NCBI GenBank assembly: GCA_964551015.1
Contig: CAZKBP010000022.1
Location: 1-64,000, forward strand
From: CAZKBP01 sp964551015
GTDB lineage: Bacteria > Bacteroidota > Bacteroidia > Cytophagales > Microscillaceae
Direction: 5' to 3'
Length of the DNA stretch: 64,000 nucleotides
In this document: in pieces, positions 7,829-16,335 of the stretch
Numbering within the stretch: the first letter of the stretch is position 1
How the letters are laid out: the number at the start of each line of letters is the position of its first letter
Translations under genes and position numbers: made by a program
The notes under the pieces: generated by a model
Seen by the model: the letters and a program-made list of their open reading frames with translations, nothing else
What the model was told of the DNA's origin: nothing
Databases searched by the model: none

Positions 7829-9280
7829 TCAATGTAAATTGGCGATTTCAGACTGCCAGCCTTGAACTGCCTCTATGGCAACAGCTTCAAACTCATAAGA
7901 CTCCAGTAAATCATTCAGAGTATTTTCTATTTCGGATTTACTTTCTTCGAAAGCCTGTTTTTTCTTTTTGCGTCCAAACCAAGCTTCTTTGTACTCTTTT
8001 TGCAAATGCAGCAAGCGGTGGTAGGCTGTTTCGGCAAAAGGGATAATGGTTTCGGGTAAATCTGCCCGATAGGTTTCTAAATCTTCCAGATAGGGTTCGG
8101 CTTCTTCTTTTTCAAAGACTACCACCTCGGAGAGATTACGACTGAGGGCTTTATCCGTGATGATTTCTTCATTGGTGGGAAGAGGCTCTTCGTTGGCGGG
8201 TTTCTTTTCTTCTTCTTCTTCGTGGTAGTCAATAGCTAGCCCTAGCTCTTCGGCTTCTCGGATGAGTTGTTCGGCTTCTTCCTTGAGCTTAGGGTCTTTC
8301 ATATCAGGAATCGAGGTCTGGAGGAAATAAATGACCATTCCGATTTCTTCATAAACCGAATGGATCAACATTTGGCAGAGGGCGGTCACGTGATACTCGA
8401 AGGCTTTTTGTTGATCGCCTTGTTGTTCGTAAAGGGAGCCCACGTGATAATAAGTACTGCCGAGTTCGAAGGTAATTTCTTTTTGTTGCTTGTATTCTAG
8501 AGCCTGTTTGAAGTTGTCCATGGCCTCTTTGGGGCGATTTTCCTCTTGATACCACATTCCCATGTTATGATGAATAAAAGCCATCAGTCCGTATTGCTCA
8601 TAGCCCCATGCTTTTTCCAAAAGATTTTGGTAAAAAATCAGGCGATTCTTGATATTCATCGCGTTTTGCAGGAAGATGCGCAGGTTGTAGAATACTTTAC
8701 CCAGTTCGTGGTAATTGTTAGTTTGGGTATTCCAGTCAATGGCTTTTTCAAAATTGACCAATGCTTGCTGGTTATCCTGTTGATTGGCATAGACCGCCCC
8801 GATGAGGTGGTAGCTCTTCCCGAGTTCGGAGAGTTGACCGATTTCTACCTGATGTTCAATGGCTTTTTCGTAGTTCTCGATGGCTAGGTCCCATTCTTCG
8901 CTCTCGAAGTAGAGGTTAGCGATTTGATGGTAAATTTTACCCGATAGGGCATCACTTTTAAATTCAAGAGCTTGCCAGTAGGTATTGAAAGCCAGTTCGC
9001 GCTGCTCGGATTGGGCGTAGGCATTGGCGAGTTTGTAGTAAACTTCGGCGGTTTCTGCTTTTTGGTCGGCGGATTTATGCAAATAGCTTACCGCGTTCTC
9101 AAAATGCTCAATGGCCTTATCGTATTCATTGAGTTCGTCGTATTGCTGGCCGATTTGTATATGCAGGTCTTTGATTTCGGAGGCTTTGGTAGCTGGATCG
9201 ATGCTGCTTTCCAGCGTTTGGAGTTGATCTTCAAGGTTTTTGAGTTCTTGCTCCAGTTTTTGCTTTTTTGCCTTATTCAT
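7829..9280 (-). CDS. Tetratricopeptide-repeat protein
   Basis: 483 residues without a signal peptide, probably cytoplasmic. A coiled-coil opening (residues 1-30) is followed by about seven TPR-like helix pairs (about 35-310) with typical A-x-x-Y / A-x-x-x-Y-x-x-A-I spacing, for example YDKAIEHFENAV, WDLAIENYEKAI and KEAMDNFKQALEY. An acidic linker with a run of glutamates (near 350) leads to a second helical region to the end. TPRs mediate protein binding; the partner is not evident. A -7-like element lies upstream at complement 9337-9344. Confidence 0.85.
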   Translation of the reverse strand: MNKAKKQKLEQELKNLEDQLQTLESSIDPATKASEIKDLHIQIGQQYDELNEYDKAIEHFENAVSYLHKSADQKAETAEVYYKLANAYAQSEQRELAFNTYWQALEFKSDALSGKIYHQIANLYFESEEWDLAIENYEKAIEHQVEIGQLSELGKSYHLIGAVYANQQDNQQALVNFEKAIDWNTQTNNYHELGKVFYNLRIFLQNAMNIKNRLIFYQNLLEKAWGYEQYGLMAFIHHNMGMWYQEENRPKEAMDNFKQALEYKQQKEITFELGSTYYHVGSLYEQQGDQQKAFEYHVTALCQMLIHSVYEEIGMVIYFLQTSIPDMKDPKLKEEAEQLIREAEELGLAIDYHEEEEEKKPANEEPLPTNEEIITDKALSRNLSEVVVFEKEEAEPYLEDLETYRADLPETIIPFAETAYHRLLHLQKEYKEAWFGRKKKKQAFEESKSEIENTLNDLLESYEFEAVAIEAVQGWQSEIANLH

Positions 9281-9336
9281 TGCTCAGTTTTTTTTACGAT
9301 AGCGAATGGGCTGTAATACCTTTCTGCGCCATTTGA

Positions 9337-9344
9337 CAAAGTTA
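9337..9344 (-). promoter_or_regulatory. Candidate promoter (-7) of the TPR gene
   Basis: TAACTTTG on the minus strand matches TAnnTTTG. The predicted start would leave about 50 bases of leader before the ATG at 9280. A good -33 element is not evident. Confidence 0.45.
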
Positions 9345-9523
9345 CGAAGAAGTGTATGGATTCGGAAATTCTCACGAGGGCAGAATTTCTTGGTTTTTGT
9401 TTGTTATCTGTTAGCGCAAATGCAAGGCCAATTTTGGTGAATGACTTGCAAATATTGATTTTGATCCCGTCTCAGGATTGAATCGATCCGCGATGAGCGT
9501 GGGAGAGCAATTGAGAAAGAAGC

Positions 9524-9739
9524 TTAACTTTCCCGAGCCAGAAGTTTCTCTACCTCTTTTATGAGGGCTTGCGCCCGGGCTACCTGCTCGGCGGGCAGGT
9601 CAGGTGCGGCTTGGAGAAGTCTTTGGGCTATGTTAAGGGCACTCTCCAAGGGAAGAATATTGTTAAATTTCAGGAAGTTTCGGAGAGCGAGGAAGGCCAC
9701 ATGTTTTCTACATTTTACGCATAAGCCAAAAGCTGACAC
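9524..9739 (-). CDS. Possible small helical protein
   Basis: A 71-codon frame opening with GTG (complement of 9737-9739). The C-terminal part, LPLESALNIAQRLLQAAP and on to KEVEKLLARES, reads like a genuine amphipathic helical protein, rich in Ala, Leu and Glu. The N-terminus has a CxxC-like VKCRKHV segment. No family is recognised. The true start may be downstream. The opposite strand carries a similar-length frame that looks much less protein-like. Evidence is codon texture only. Confidence 0.4.
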   Translation of the reverse strand: MSAFGLCVKCRKHVAFLALRNFLKFNNILPLESALNIAQRLLQAAPDLPAEQVARAQALIKEVEKLLARES

Positions 9740-9834
9740 GAGGGAGATACGAAGAAATCATATTTAAAAGTATTTTTCGCCATCATCTATATCATTTCCC
9801 CAAATTTACACTTTTTCCCTTGAAAATCAATAGA

Positions 9835-11232
9835 CTAGGGAAAGCGCAGGGTAAAGACCGTACCCTCGCCAAGCTTGGATTCTAGGTTGATCGTCCCCCC
9901 GTGGAGGCGCATCACTTGACGCGAAAAGCTGAGGCCAATGCCCGAACCTGATTTTTTGGTGGTAAAAAAGGGCACAAAAATATTCTTCATGGCTTCTTCG
10001 CTAATGCCACAGCCATTGTCTTGAATCTGGAGAATGGTTTTGCCGGCTCGGTCTTTGAAAGCTCGGAAATGAATGTGCTTTTCTGGCTCTTGGTCGAGGG
10101 CTTGTACGGCGTTTTTGAGTAGATTAATCAAGACCTGCTCCAGTAACTGTACGTCTGCGATCAGGGTCAAATCTTCGGGTTGGATATCCAAGTGAAAATG
10201 CACTTGATTTTTTTTAAATTCTTCTCTCTGCAGAAATACAATGTCTTCTACCAAGTGCTTCAAAGTGAGTGTATGTAGCTGGGGCATGGGCACTTTGGTG
10301 AGGCTGCGAAAATCCCGCACGAAACGAATCAAACCCTCGGAGCGTTTTTGGATGGTCTTGATGGCATAGTGCACTTCTTCCACAGATTCTTGAAAAGTAT
10401 GGGCGGGCAAAAGCAAATGTTTTTTCCCTTCAATTTCTTTTTCGCTTTTGTGAACTTGCTCCAGATGATAAGTAAGGTCTTCATTGACCGTAGAAGAAAG
10501 GGAAGCAATCGGGGTGACCGAATTGATAATCTCGTGAGTAAGCACCCGAATCAAGTTCTGCCAGGCTTCCATTTCCTTGTCCTCGAGTTCGCTTTGAATA
10601 TCTTGAATGGAGACGATATGAAATACTTCACCACGCAGTTTGACCGAAGTTTTGCGCACGGCCAGATGCAAAATTCGGTCATCATTGCGAAATTTGATCA
10701 ATTCTCTCTTCTCAGATTCGGTCTGAGAAAAATATTGTACCAACTCCTGATGCTCTTCCCGAAACTGATTGATATGATTGAGCCGATTCACATCCAACAG
10801 TTGCTTGGCAGTCTGATTGATGAGCTGCACTTGGCCTTTTTCATCAAAAACCAACAAGCCAATGGCGATATGCTGTACAATGGTGCGTAAGTAATGATAA
10901 TTGGCTTCTTTCTCGGCACGGATTTCCTGAAATTTGAGAATCACTTTATTAAACTCCCGATTCAGATTATCAAAAGAACGGCCCAGCCCTTTGGTGGTGT
11001 AGGTTTGCGAAAAATCATCATAGCGAATGGCATTAAGAAATTTTACAAACATATGATTGGTACGCTCGGCATAGCTAATCAAAAGGGTGATTTGTAGAAT
11101 GGCCACTATCCCCAAGGTGATCGTAGTAATATGATAATTGGTATTCAGGATCAGCCAGATCACCGCGAGAATATTTGCATTCAAAGCGATTACCCGAAAA
11201 ATAATATTGACTCTAAAATTCTTAAAGACCAT
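9835..11232 (-). CDS. NtrY-like membrane sensor histidine kinase
   Basis: 465 residues. Two N-terminal membrane segments (about 8-28 and 32-53) are followed by a HAMP-like/coiled region, a PAS domain (about 110-215, QHIAIGLLVFDEKGQV at its start), and an H-box LTHEIINSVTPI with the phosphoacceptor at His233. The HATPase_c domain shows NLLKNAVQAL, DNGCGI and GSGIGLSFSRQ. This architecture matches NtrY/AtoS-type kinases that pair with sigma-54 activators. Its start overlaps the 3' end of the NtrC-type regulator gene by 11 bases, so the two are co-translated partners. The signal is not identifiable. Confidence 0.92.
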   Translation of the reverse strand: MVFKNFRVNIIFRVIALNANILAVIWLILNTNYHITTITLGIVAILQITLLISYAERTNHMFVKFLNAIRYDDFSQTYTTKGLGRSFDNLNREFNKVILKFQEIRAEKEANYHYLRTIVQHIAIGLLVFDEKGQVQLINQTAKQLLDVNRLNHINQFREEHQELVQYFSQTESEKRELIKFRNDDRILHLAVRKTSVKLRGEVFHIVSIQDIQSELEDKEMEAWQNLIRVLTHEIINSVTPIASLSSTVNEDLTYHLEQVHKSEKEIEGKKHLLLPAHTFQESVEEVHYAIKTIQKRSEGLIRFVRDFRSLTKVPMPQLHTLTLKHLVEDIVFLQREEFKKNQVHFHLDIQPEDLTLIADVQLLEQVLINLLKNAVQALDQEPEKHIHFRAFKDRAGKTILQIQDNGCGISEEAMKNIFVPFFTTKKSGSGIGLSFSRQVMRLHGGTINLESKLGEGTVFTLRFP

Positions 11233-12601
11233 ATTTGTCCAGTCTACGGTAGAGGGAAGCTCGGGTTAAGCCGAGTTCCTTGGCGGCTTTGGAGATATTG
11301 CCATTGTGCTTTTGGAGTGCCCGCTCGATGACAGACTTCTCCACTTCGTCCAAATTTAGCGTATTTTCGGTATTGTTACCAGCCTCGGCTTTTTGATTGA
11401 GGAAGAAAAAGTCATCGGGTTGAATCACATTATCTTCGCACATGATTACGGCTCGCTCGATCGCGTGTTGGAGTTCGCGTACATTACCGGGCCAATGGTA
11501 TTTTTTGAGTTTGGTCAGGGTAGGCCCAGCGATTTTTTTGACTTCTTTCTTGTACTTACGATTGTACATTTTCAAGAAATGATCTGCCAGCAAAGGAATA
11601 TCCTCTCCCCTTTCCCGCAAGGGGGGCAGGTAAATTTCTACGGTATTGATTCGGTACATCAAGTCTTGGCGGAAGGTTTGCTCTTGAACCATTTCATTCA
11701 GCGGCATATTGGTAGCGCATACCAAGCGAATATCGATAGGTACCGAACGGTTTGACCCTAAGGGCTTTACCTCCCGATTTTGGAGTACAGCTAGCAGCTT
11801 AGCTTGTTGATTGAGGGGTAGATTTCCGATTTCATCTAAGAAAAGCGTTCCCTTGTTTGCAATCTCAAAGCGCCCTTTGCGATCTTCTTTGGCATCAGTG
11901 AAAGCTCCTTTTTTGTAGCCAAAGAGTTCACTCTCGAAGAGCGTTTCACTGATCGCGCCCATATCTACGGCGATGAAATCCTTGTCTGTTCGGTTAGATT
12001 TGCGGTGAATAGCTCGGGCTACGAGTTCTTTTCCGGTTCCGTTTTCGCCAAGAATGAGAATATTGGCATCCGTTTTAGCTACTTTGTCAATAATGCCTTT
12101 CACATTGCGCATACCGGCACTTTCGCCAAGCATATCGCTGAAAGGCTGATCTAGGTCCTCGGCCAGTTGTTTTTTGGATTCTTTTAAGTTTTTGACTTCA
12201 TTGTAGGAGCTTTTGAGCTTATGGGCGGCGGAGATGGTAGCCACGAGTTTTTCATTTTGCCAAGGTTTGAGTACAAAATCTGTTGCTCCGAGTTTGAGTG
12301 TTTCTACGGCTGTTTCTACATCTCCGAAGGCGGTAATCATAATCACGACCGCTTCGGGGTCGCGTTCCATAATCTCCCTGAGCCAATAGATTCCTTCCTT
12401 TCCGCTGGTGGTATCTTCGCTGAAGTTCATGTCCAGTAGAATCACATCGTAGGTATCATTATTCATCAAGAAGGGAATTTTTTTGGGATTTTTCTCGATA
12501 ATGACCTGCGAAACATAGCGCTTGAGGAGCATCTTAGCGGCAAGGAGGATGTCTTCATCGTCGTCAATGATTAATACTTTTCCGATCTTTTCTTCTGACA
12601 T
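11222..12601 (-). CDS. NtrC-family sigma-54-dependent response regulator
   Basis: 459 residues in the classical three-domain order. A receiver (about 8-125) carries the phosphorylatable Asp in VILLDMNF. An AAA+ domain (about 155-385) has Walker A GENGTGKE, and a Fis-type HTH at the end contains KAAKELGLTRASLYRRL. The sigma-54-contacting loop reads GAFTDA rather than the textbook GAFTGA. It activates sigma-54 promoters when phosphorylated, most likely by the overlapping kinase downstream. It diverges from the MacA-like adaptor gene across 494 bases, the natural place for its binding sites. Confidence 0.94.
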   Translation of the reverse strand: MSEEKIGKVLIIDDDEDILLAAKMLLKRYVSQVIIEKNPKKIPFLMNNDTYDVILLDMNFSEDTTSGKEGIYWLREIMERDPEAVVIMITAFGDVETAVETLKLGATDFVLKPWQNEKLVATISAAHKLKSSYNEVKNLKESKKQLAEDLDQPFSDMLGESAGMRNVKGIIDKVAKTDANILILGENGTGKELVARAIHRKSNRTDKDFIAVDMGAISETLFESELFGYKKGAFTDAKEDRKGRFEIANKGTLFLDEIGNLPLNQQAKLLAVLQNREVKPLGSNRSVPIDIRLVCATNMPLNEMVQEQTFRQDLMYRINTVEIYLPPLRERGEDIPLLADHFLKMYNRKYKKEVKKIAGPTLTKLKKYHWPGNVRELQHAIERAVIMCEDNVIQPDDFFFLNQKAEAGNNTENTLNLDEVEKSVIERALQKHNGNISKAAKELGLTRASLYRRLDKYGL

Positions 12602-13095
12602 AAGTCAATTCAATTTAAAGTTATATGGTTTTTTATCTGATTTTCTAATTTCATACCATTCAAAGACAGTCGACTGTGAGTGGGAGTGGCATTTTTCGTG
12701 TAGAAATTCACTAGAAAGCCATTTAAAGACATTTTAAGCCTTTTAAGATACTTGAACACTCGAGGTGAAATCTTTCAATCTTTATCTTCTTTGACCTAAA
12801 TGCTTTCTTTAAAGATAATAAAAATGTGCGTTTACGAGCATTTTTGTATCGATTCCGAACAGGGGTATTCGCACTCATACCGTTCATAAATGGACGCATT
12901 TTGTATAAAGTTCGTACAGCTCTGAACTTTTGGGAGAAATAACCACATTCAAGTAATTGATAATCAAACACATAAAAAAGTGGTATGTAAATTGGCGGAG
13001 AAGGAATAAAATCGGATCAAACGGATCAAATAATTCGGGTTGATAGTTGTATTTCGTTTAGCAACTAAAACCCAAACCTGAAATACGAAAAACGG
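12602..13095. promoter_or_regulatory. Divergent regulatory region between NtrC-type regulator and efflux adaptor
   Basis: 494 bases without a credible gene. AAAAATG (12829-12835 region) and CATTTTT form a loose inverted repeat around 12829-12854. A weak sigma-54-like -24/-12 candidate, TGGTATGTAAATTGGCG, begins at 12981 about 100 bases before the adaptor start, but it lacks the strict GG-N10-GC. The region probably holds promoters for both directions. Confidence 0.35.
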
Positions 13096-14346
13096 ATGGA
13101 TAGAGTAATTGAGAAGAAAAAATGGACGCCCCGACGCATTCTGACCATCGTCGGCTCGGCACTCCTGATTATTTTTGTCATTTATCAATTATTAGGTGAC
13201 AATAAATCCAAACTCAATGTGGATTATGAAAAAATCAGTATCGCGACCGTTAAGCAAGGGGCTTTCCAAGAGTTTATTGCCATTGATGGTTCCGTGCAAC
13301 CTATCAAAACGTATTATCTCGATATCATCGAGAGTGGTACGGTAGAAAAGAAATTTATCGAGGATGGCCGTCGGGTAGAAGAAGGCGATACCATTCTCAA
13401 GCTTTCCAACACCACGCTCCAATTAGATTATATGAATCGAGAAACCCAAATGCTCGATTTGATGAACGAAAGGCAAACCACCGAAATCAATATGCGCCAG
13501 AATGAGTTGCAATCTCAAAATCAATTGGCAGAAATTGAATATCAACTCAAGCAAGCCGAGCGCATTTACCAGCGTAACCACGAATTGGTCAAAACCAACA
13601 TGGTTTCGCAGGAAGAATTTAAAGAATCCAAAGATAATTACGATTACCAGAAAAAAAGGCACGAGATTGGTCTGCGCTCTCTTCGCCAAGATACTCAACT
13701 TCGAGAACAAAGAATCCGACAATTAGATGCTTCTATCCAACGCATGGAGCGCAATCTGAAGCTCTCTCGCAATACCTTAGATAATCTGTACATTGTATCC
13801 CCGACCGATGGACTGCTCTCTACCCTACGTGCCGAAATCGGAGAGGCCAAGCAAGTGGGCGAAAATATCGGCCAGATTGATGTCTTAGATGGCTTCAAGG
13901 TACGCGCCTCCATTGATGAGCATTATATCTCCAAAGTTTACGCTGGGCTAAACGGCGAATTTGAATTTAATAGCAAGAAATATCAATTGGTCATTAAGAA
14001 AATTTATCCCGAAGTGCAACAGGGTGAATTCCAAGTAGATATGGAATTTGTAGACCAGACGCCCAAGGGCATTCGCCGAGGCCAAACCTTGCAAATTCGC
14101 CTCCAATTGAGCGATGCCAAACAAGCCCTCCTGATTCCCAGAGGAGGATTTTATCAGACCACAGGTGGCAACTGGATTTTTGTAGTGAACGGTTCTGAAA
14201 ATCTGGCCGAGCGCAGAAACATTCGTTTAGGTCGTCAGAATCCTCGTTTTTATGAAGTATTAGAAGGACTAAAAGTAGGAGAAAGAGTGGTTGTTTCTTC
14301 TTATGAAGGTTATGAAGACATAGATAATTTGGTCATTCGTAAGTAA
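13096..14346 (+). CDS. Periplasmic adaptor of a MacAB-type efflux system (HlyD family)
   Basis: 416 residues. One N-terminal membrane anchor (about 12-32, ILTIVGSALLIIFVIYQLL) is followed by a split barrel-sandwich (lipoyl-like) domain, a long alpha-hairpin coiled coil (about 115-230), the second half of the lipoyl domain (IVSPTDGLLSTL), a beta-barrel, and a membrane-proximal domain. Such adaptors bridge an inner-membrane ABC transporter to an outer-membrane channel. It is followed by an ABC ATPase gene and is divergent from an NtrC/NtrY pair. No FtsX/MacB-type permease gene is present nearby. Confidence 0.9.
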   Translation: MDRVIEKKKWTPRRILTIVGSALLIIFVIYQLLGDNKSKLNVDYEKISIATVKQGAFQEFIAIDGSVQPIKTYYLDIIESGTVEKKFIEDGRRVEEGDTILKLSNTTLQLDYMNRETQMLDLMNERQTTEINMRQNELQSQNQLAEIEYQLKQAERIYQRNHELVKTNMVSQEEFKESKDNYDYQKKRHEIGLRSLRQDTQLREQRIRQLDASIQRMERNLKLSRNTLDNLYIVSPTDGLLSTLRAEIGEAKQVGENIGQIDVLDGFKVRASIDEHYISKVYAGLNGEFEFNSKKYQLVIKKIYPEVQQGEFQVDMEFVDQTPKGIRRGQTLQIRLQLSDAKQALLIPRGGFYQTTGGNWIFVVNGSENLAERRNIRLGRQNPRFYEVLEGLKVGERVVVSSYEGYEDIDNLVIRK

Positions 14347-14364
14347 AATTAAATTTACTTGGCA

Positions 14365-14398
14365 TTTTTGTAATCTCTCAAAATATATTCTTAATTTG
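14365..14398 (+). promoter_or_regulatory. Candidate promoter before the ABC ATPase gene
   Basis: TTTTTG (14365-14370), a 20-base spacer, and TTAATTTG (14391-14398, one mismatch to TAnnTTTG). It suggests the ATPase gene may be transcribed independently of the adaptor gene as well as by read-through. Confidence 0.4.
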
Positions 14399-14449
14399 AA
14401 ATCAAGCACCAACGCTAAAACTATATCACCCAATTATAACCATATCACC

Positions 14450-15175
14450 ATGATCGAGACAAAAAATCTAACAAAAATTTATACTACCGATGAGATCGAG
14501 ACCACGGCACTCAATGGCGTGAATCTCAAAATAGACCGGGGCGAATTTGTAGCCATTATGGGGCCTTCGGGTTGTGGTAAATCTACCCTGCTCAATATTG
14601 TAGGTTTATTGGATAATCCCAGTTCTGGAGAATTTCATTTTTTAGATCGTGAAATTAGCAAATCTACCGAAAGACAAAGAGCAGACATTCGCAAGGCGCA
14701 CATTGGCTTCGTGTTCCAAAGTTTTAACTTGATTGATGAATTGACGGTGTTTGAGAACATCGAGTTGCCACTGATCTACCTCAAAGTGCCTTCTTCGGAG
14801 CGTAAAAAACGGGTAGAAGCCATGATGAATCAGATGCAAATTATGCATCGCCGCAAGCACTTCCCACAGCAACTCTCTGGCGGTCAACAGCAAAGAGTGG
14901 CCGTGTGCCGAGCTGTGATTACCAAGCCTGACCTGATTTTGGCGGATGAGCCGACCGGAAACCTGGACTCTAAAAACGGAGAAGAAGTCATGAACCTACT
15001 GACTGAACTCAATAGCCAAGGCACTACCATCGTGATGGTAACACACTCTAAGTATGACGCTGAGTACGCACATCGCATCATTAATCTCTTTGATGGGCAA
15101 ATCGTCAGCGAGCACAAAACCGAGAAAAAAGCCCCGCCCATGGCTAATAAAAACCCTTTTGATGCAGGACAATAA
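14450..15175 (+). CDS. ABC transporter ATP-binding protein (MacB/LolD type)
   Basis: 241 residues from the ATG at 14450, which begins MIETKNLTKIY as expected. The reading frame can be extended to a TTG at 14396, but that adds residues foreign to the family. Walker A is GPSGCGKST, the Q-loop is VFQSFNLIDELT, the signature is LSGGQQQRVAV, and Walker B is LILADEPTGNLDS, with the switch His in VMVTHS. This is the LolD/MacB subfamily that powers FtsX-like permeases in lipoprotein release or efflux. Its permease is not encoded here; a terminator follows 46 bases later, so the operon ends without one. Confidence 0.94.
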   Translation: MIETKNLTKIYTTDEIETTALNGVNLKIDRGEFVAIMGPSGCGKSTLLNIVGLLDNPSSGEFHFLDREISKSTERQRADIRKAHIGFVFQSFNLIDELTVFENIELPLIYLKVPSSERKKRVEAMMNQMQIMHRRKHFPQQLSGGQQQRVAVCRAVITKPDLILADEPTGNLDSKNGEEVMNLLTELNSQGTTIVMVTHSKYDAEYAHRIINLFDGQIVSEHKTEKKAPPMANKNPFDAGQ

Positions 15176-15220
15176 TGCAAGTCGCAAATAATAAATAGCG
15201 TAATACAAAACTGGACGAAG

Positions 15221-15248
15221 GCCGAACTAAGATTAGTTCGGCTTTTTT
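15221..15248 (+). terminator. Intrinsic terminator after the ABC ATPase gene
   Basis: GCCGAACTAA (15221-15230) is complementary to TTAGTTCGGC (15233-15242), followed by six T. The functional stem is probably the outer 8 bp around AAGATT. Confidence 0.85.
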
Positions 15249-15293
15249 GTTTACAAATATTTATTAGAATAAAAGCCTATTATTCTGGCAAAA

Positions 15294-15311
15294 TACTATC
15301 ATATGATAGTA
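15294..15311. promoter_or_regulatory. Perfect 18-bp palindrome, possible operator
   Basis: TACTATCATATGATAGTA is an exact palindrome lying 9 bases upstream of the -33 element of the promoter for the Uma2 gene. It is too AT-rich and too short-looped to be a terminator and has the form of a dimeric repressor site. Confidence 0.4.
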
Positions 15312-15319
15312 AAAATAAA

Positions 15320-15353
15320 TTTTTGACTTTTTATTCCATTTTACTTAACTTAG
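15320..15353 (+). promoter_or_regulatory. Candidate promoter of the Uma2-family gene
   Basis: TTTTTG ends at 15325, followed by 20 bases and TAACTTAG (15346-15353, one mismatch to TAnnTTTG). The gene starts 16 bases further on. Confidence 0.5.
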
Positions 15354-15368
15354 CAAAAAAGAAATGTA

Positions 15369-16142
15369 ATGCAACTCAGCCTCTTCCCTGATGATCCCGT
15401 TCGCTATCCAGTACAGGAGCTAGACCTTGCTCTTCTGGAAGAGGAGCATATTGTCTATCCTGAATCAGATGGAAAGCCTATGGCCGAGAATACCGAGCAT
15501 TTTGATTTGCTCATTATGATTAAATCTGCTTTGGATGTCTTGTTTGAAGACGATCCCGAAGTGTTTGTGGCTGGAGATTTACTCTGGTATCCTGTCAAAG
15601 GAAAGCCTTATATTACGATGGCTCCTGATGTATTAGTGGCTTTGGGTCGCCCCAAAGGTAGAAGAGGCTCGTATATTCAGCACTTAGAAGAAAATATCCC
15701 CCCACAGGTGCTCTTTGAGATTCTCTCGCCCTCTAATCGGAGTAAAGATATGGCCAGGAAGTACCATTTCTACGCCAAATATGGGGTCTTGGAATACTTT
15801 GTTTATGATACCGAGTACAAGGAAATTTCTCTGCATATCCGCGTGGGCGAGTACTTAGTTCCCGCCCTACCCTTCGTGAAAGATAGTGCTTTGCTGGGTA
15901 TTCGCTTAGCAGTGATTGAGGAAGAATTACGGTTGATCTATCCTGATGGAAAAATCGCGCCTACTTATACTGAACAATATAAAACCGCTAAAACCGCTTT
16001 AGAACAATTAGAGGCCGAAAGAAAAGCCAAGGAAGAGGAGAGAAAAGCCAAGGAAGATGCTCTTGCCGAGCTCGCCCGCCTCCGTGCTAAGCTGGATAAA
16101 AACGAAGATCGTCCGAATGACGAAAAAAATAAGGAAGATTGA
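15369..16142 (+). CDS. Uma2-family (DUF820) putative restriction-like endonuclease
   Basis: 257 residues. Residues about 25-190 match the Uma2/DUF820 fold, a PD-(D/E)XK nuclease relative. MAPDVLVALG provides the Asp, VLFEILSPSN the Glu, and the conserved ARKYHFYAKYGVLEYFVYD segment follows. The C-terminus (about 210-257) is a charged coiled coil with two KAKEEERKAKE-like repeats. Uma2 proteins are abundant in cyanobacteria and occur in Cytophagales; their biological role is unsettled, so nuclease activity is an inference from the fold. It stands alone after a terminator, with its own promoter and a palindromic possible operator. Confidence 0.88.
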   Translation: MQLSLFPDDPVRYPVQELDLALLEEEHIVYPESDGKPMAENTEHFDLLIMIKSALDVLFEDDPEVFVAGDLLWYPVKGKPYITMAPDVLVALGRPKGRRGSYIQHLEENIPPQVLFEILSPSNRSKDMARKYHFYAKYGVLEYFVYDTEYKEISLHIRVGEYLVPALPFVKDSALLGIRLAVIEEELRLIYPDGKIAPTYTEQYKTAKTALEQLEAERKAKEEERKAKEDALAELARLRAKLDKNEDRPNDEKNKED

Positions 16143-16335
16143 CGGCAAGCTTTTACCAATAAATGATGCAATATTTACAATCATTTCATGGGAGCCAGAT
16201 TTTTTTCTGAAATGTGCCCTCTTCCCAAAGGCAACGTTTGGTTTATCAATCACTCTTTTCTTGCCTCTCGTAACATTTCCCCCCTACGGTCAGTTCTTTT
16301 CCCACAGTCCTTATTAGTATTGCAATCATAAGATT

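Noticed and set aside
12687..12705. Sigma-54 promoter at TGGCATTTTTCGTGT
   Set aside because: The -24 half fits but the -12 half lacks the required GC at the right spacing.
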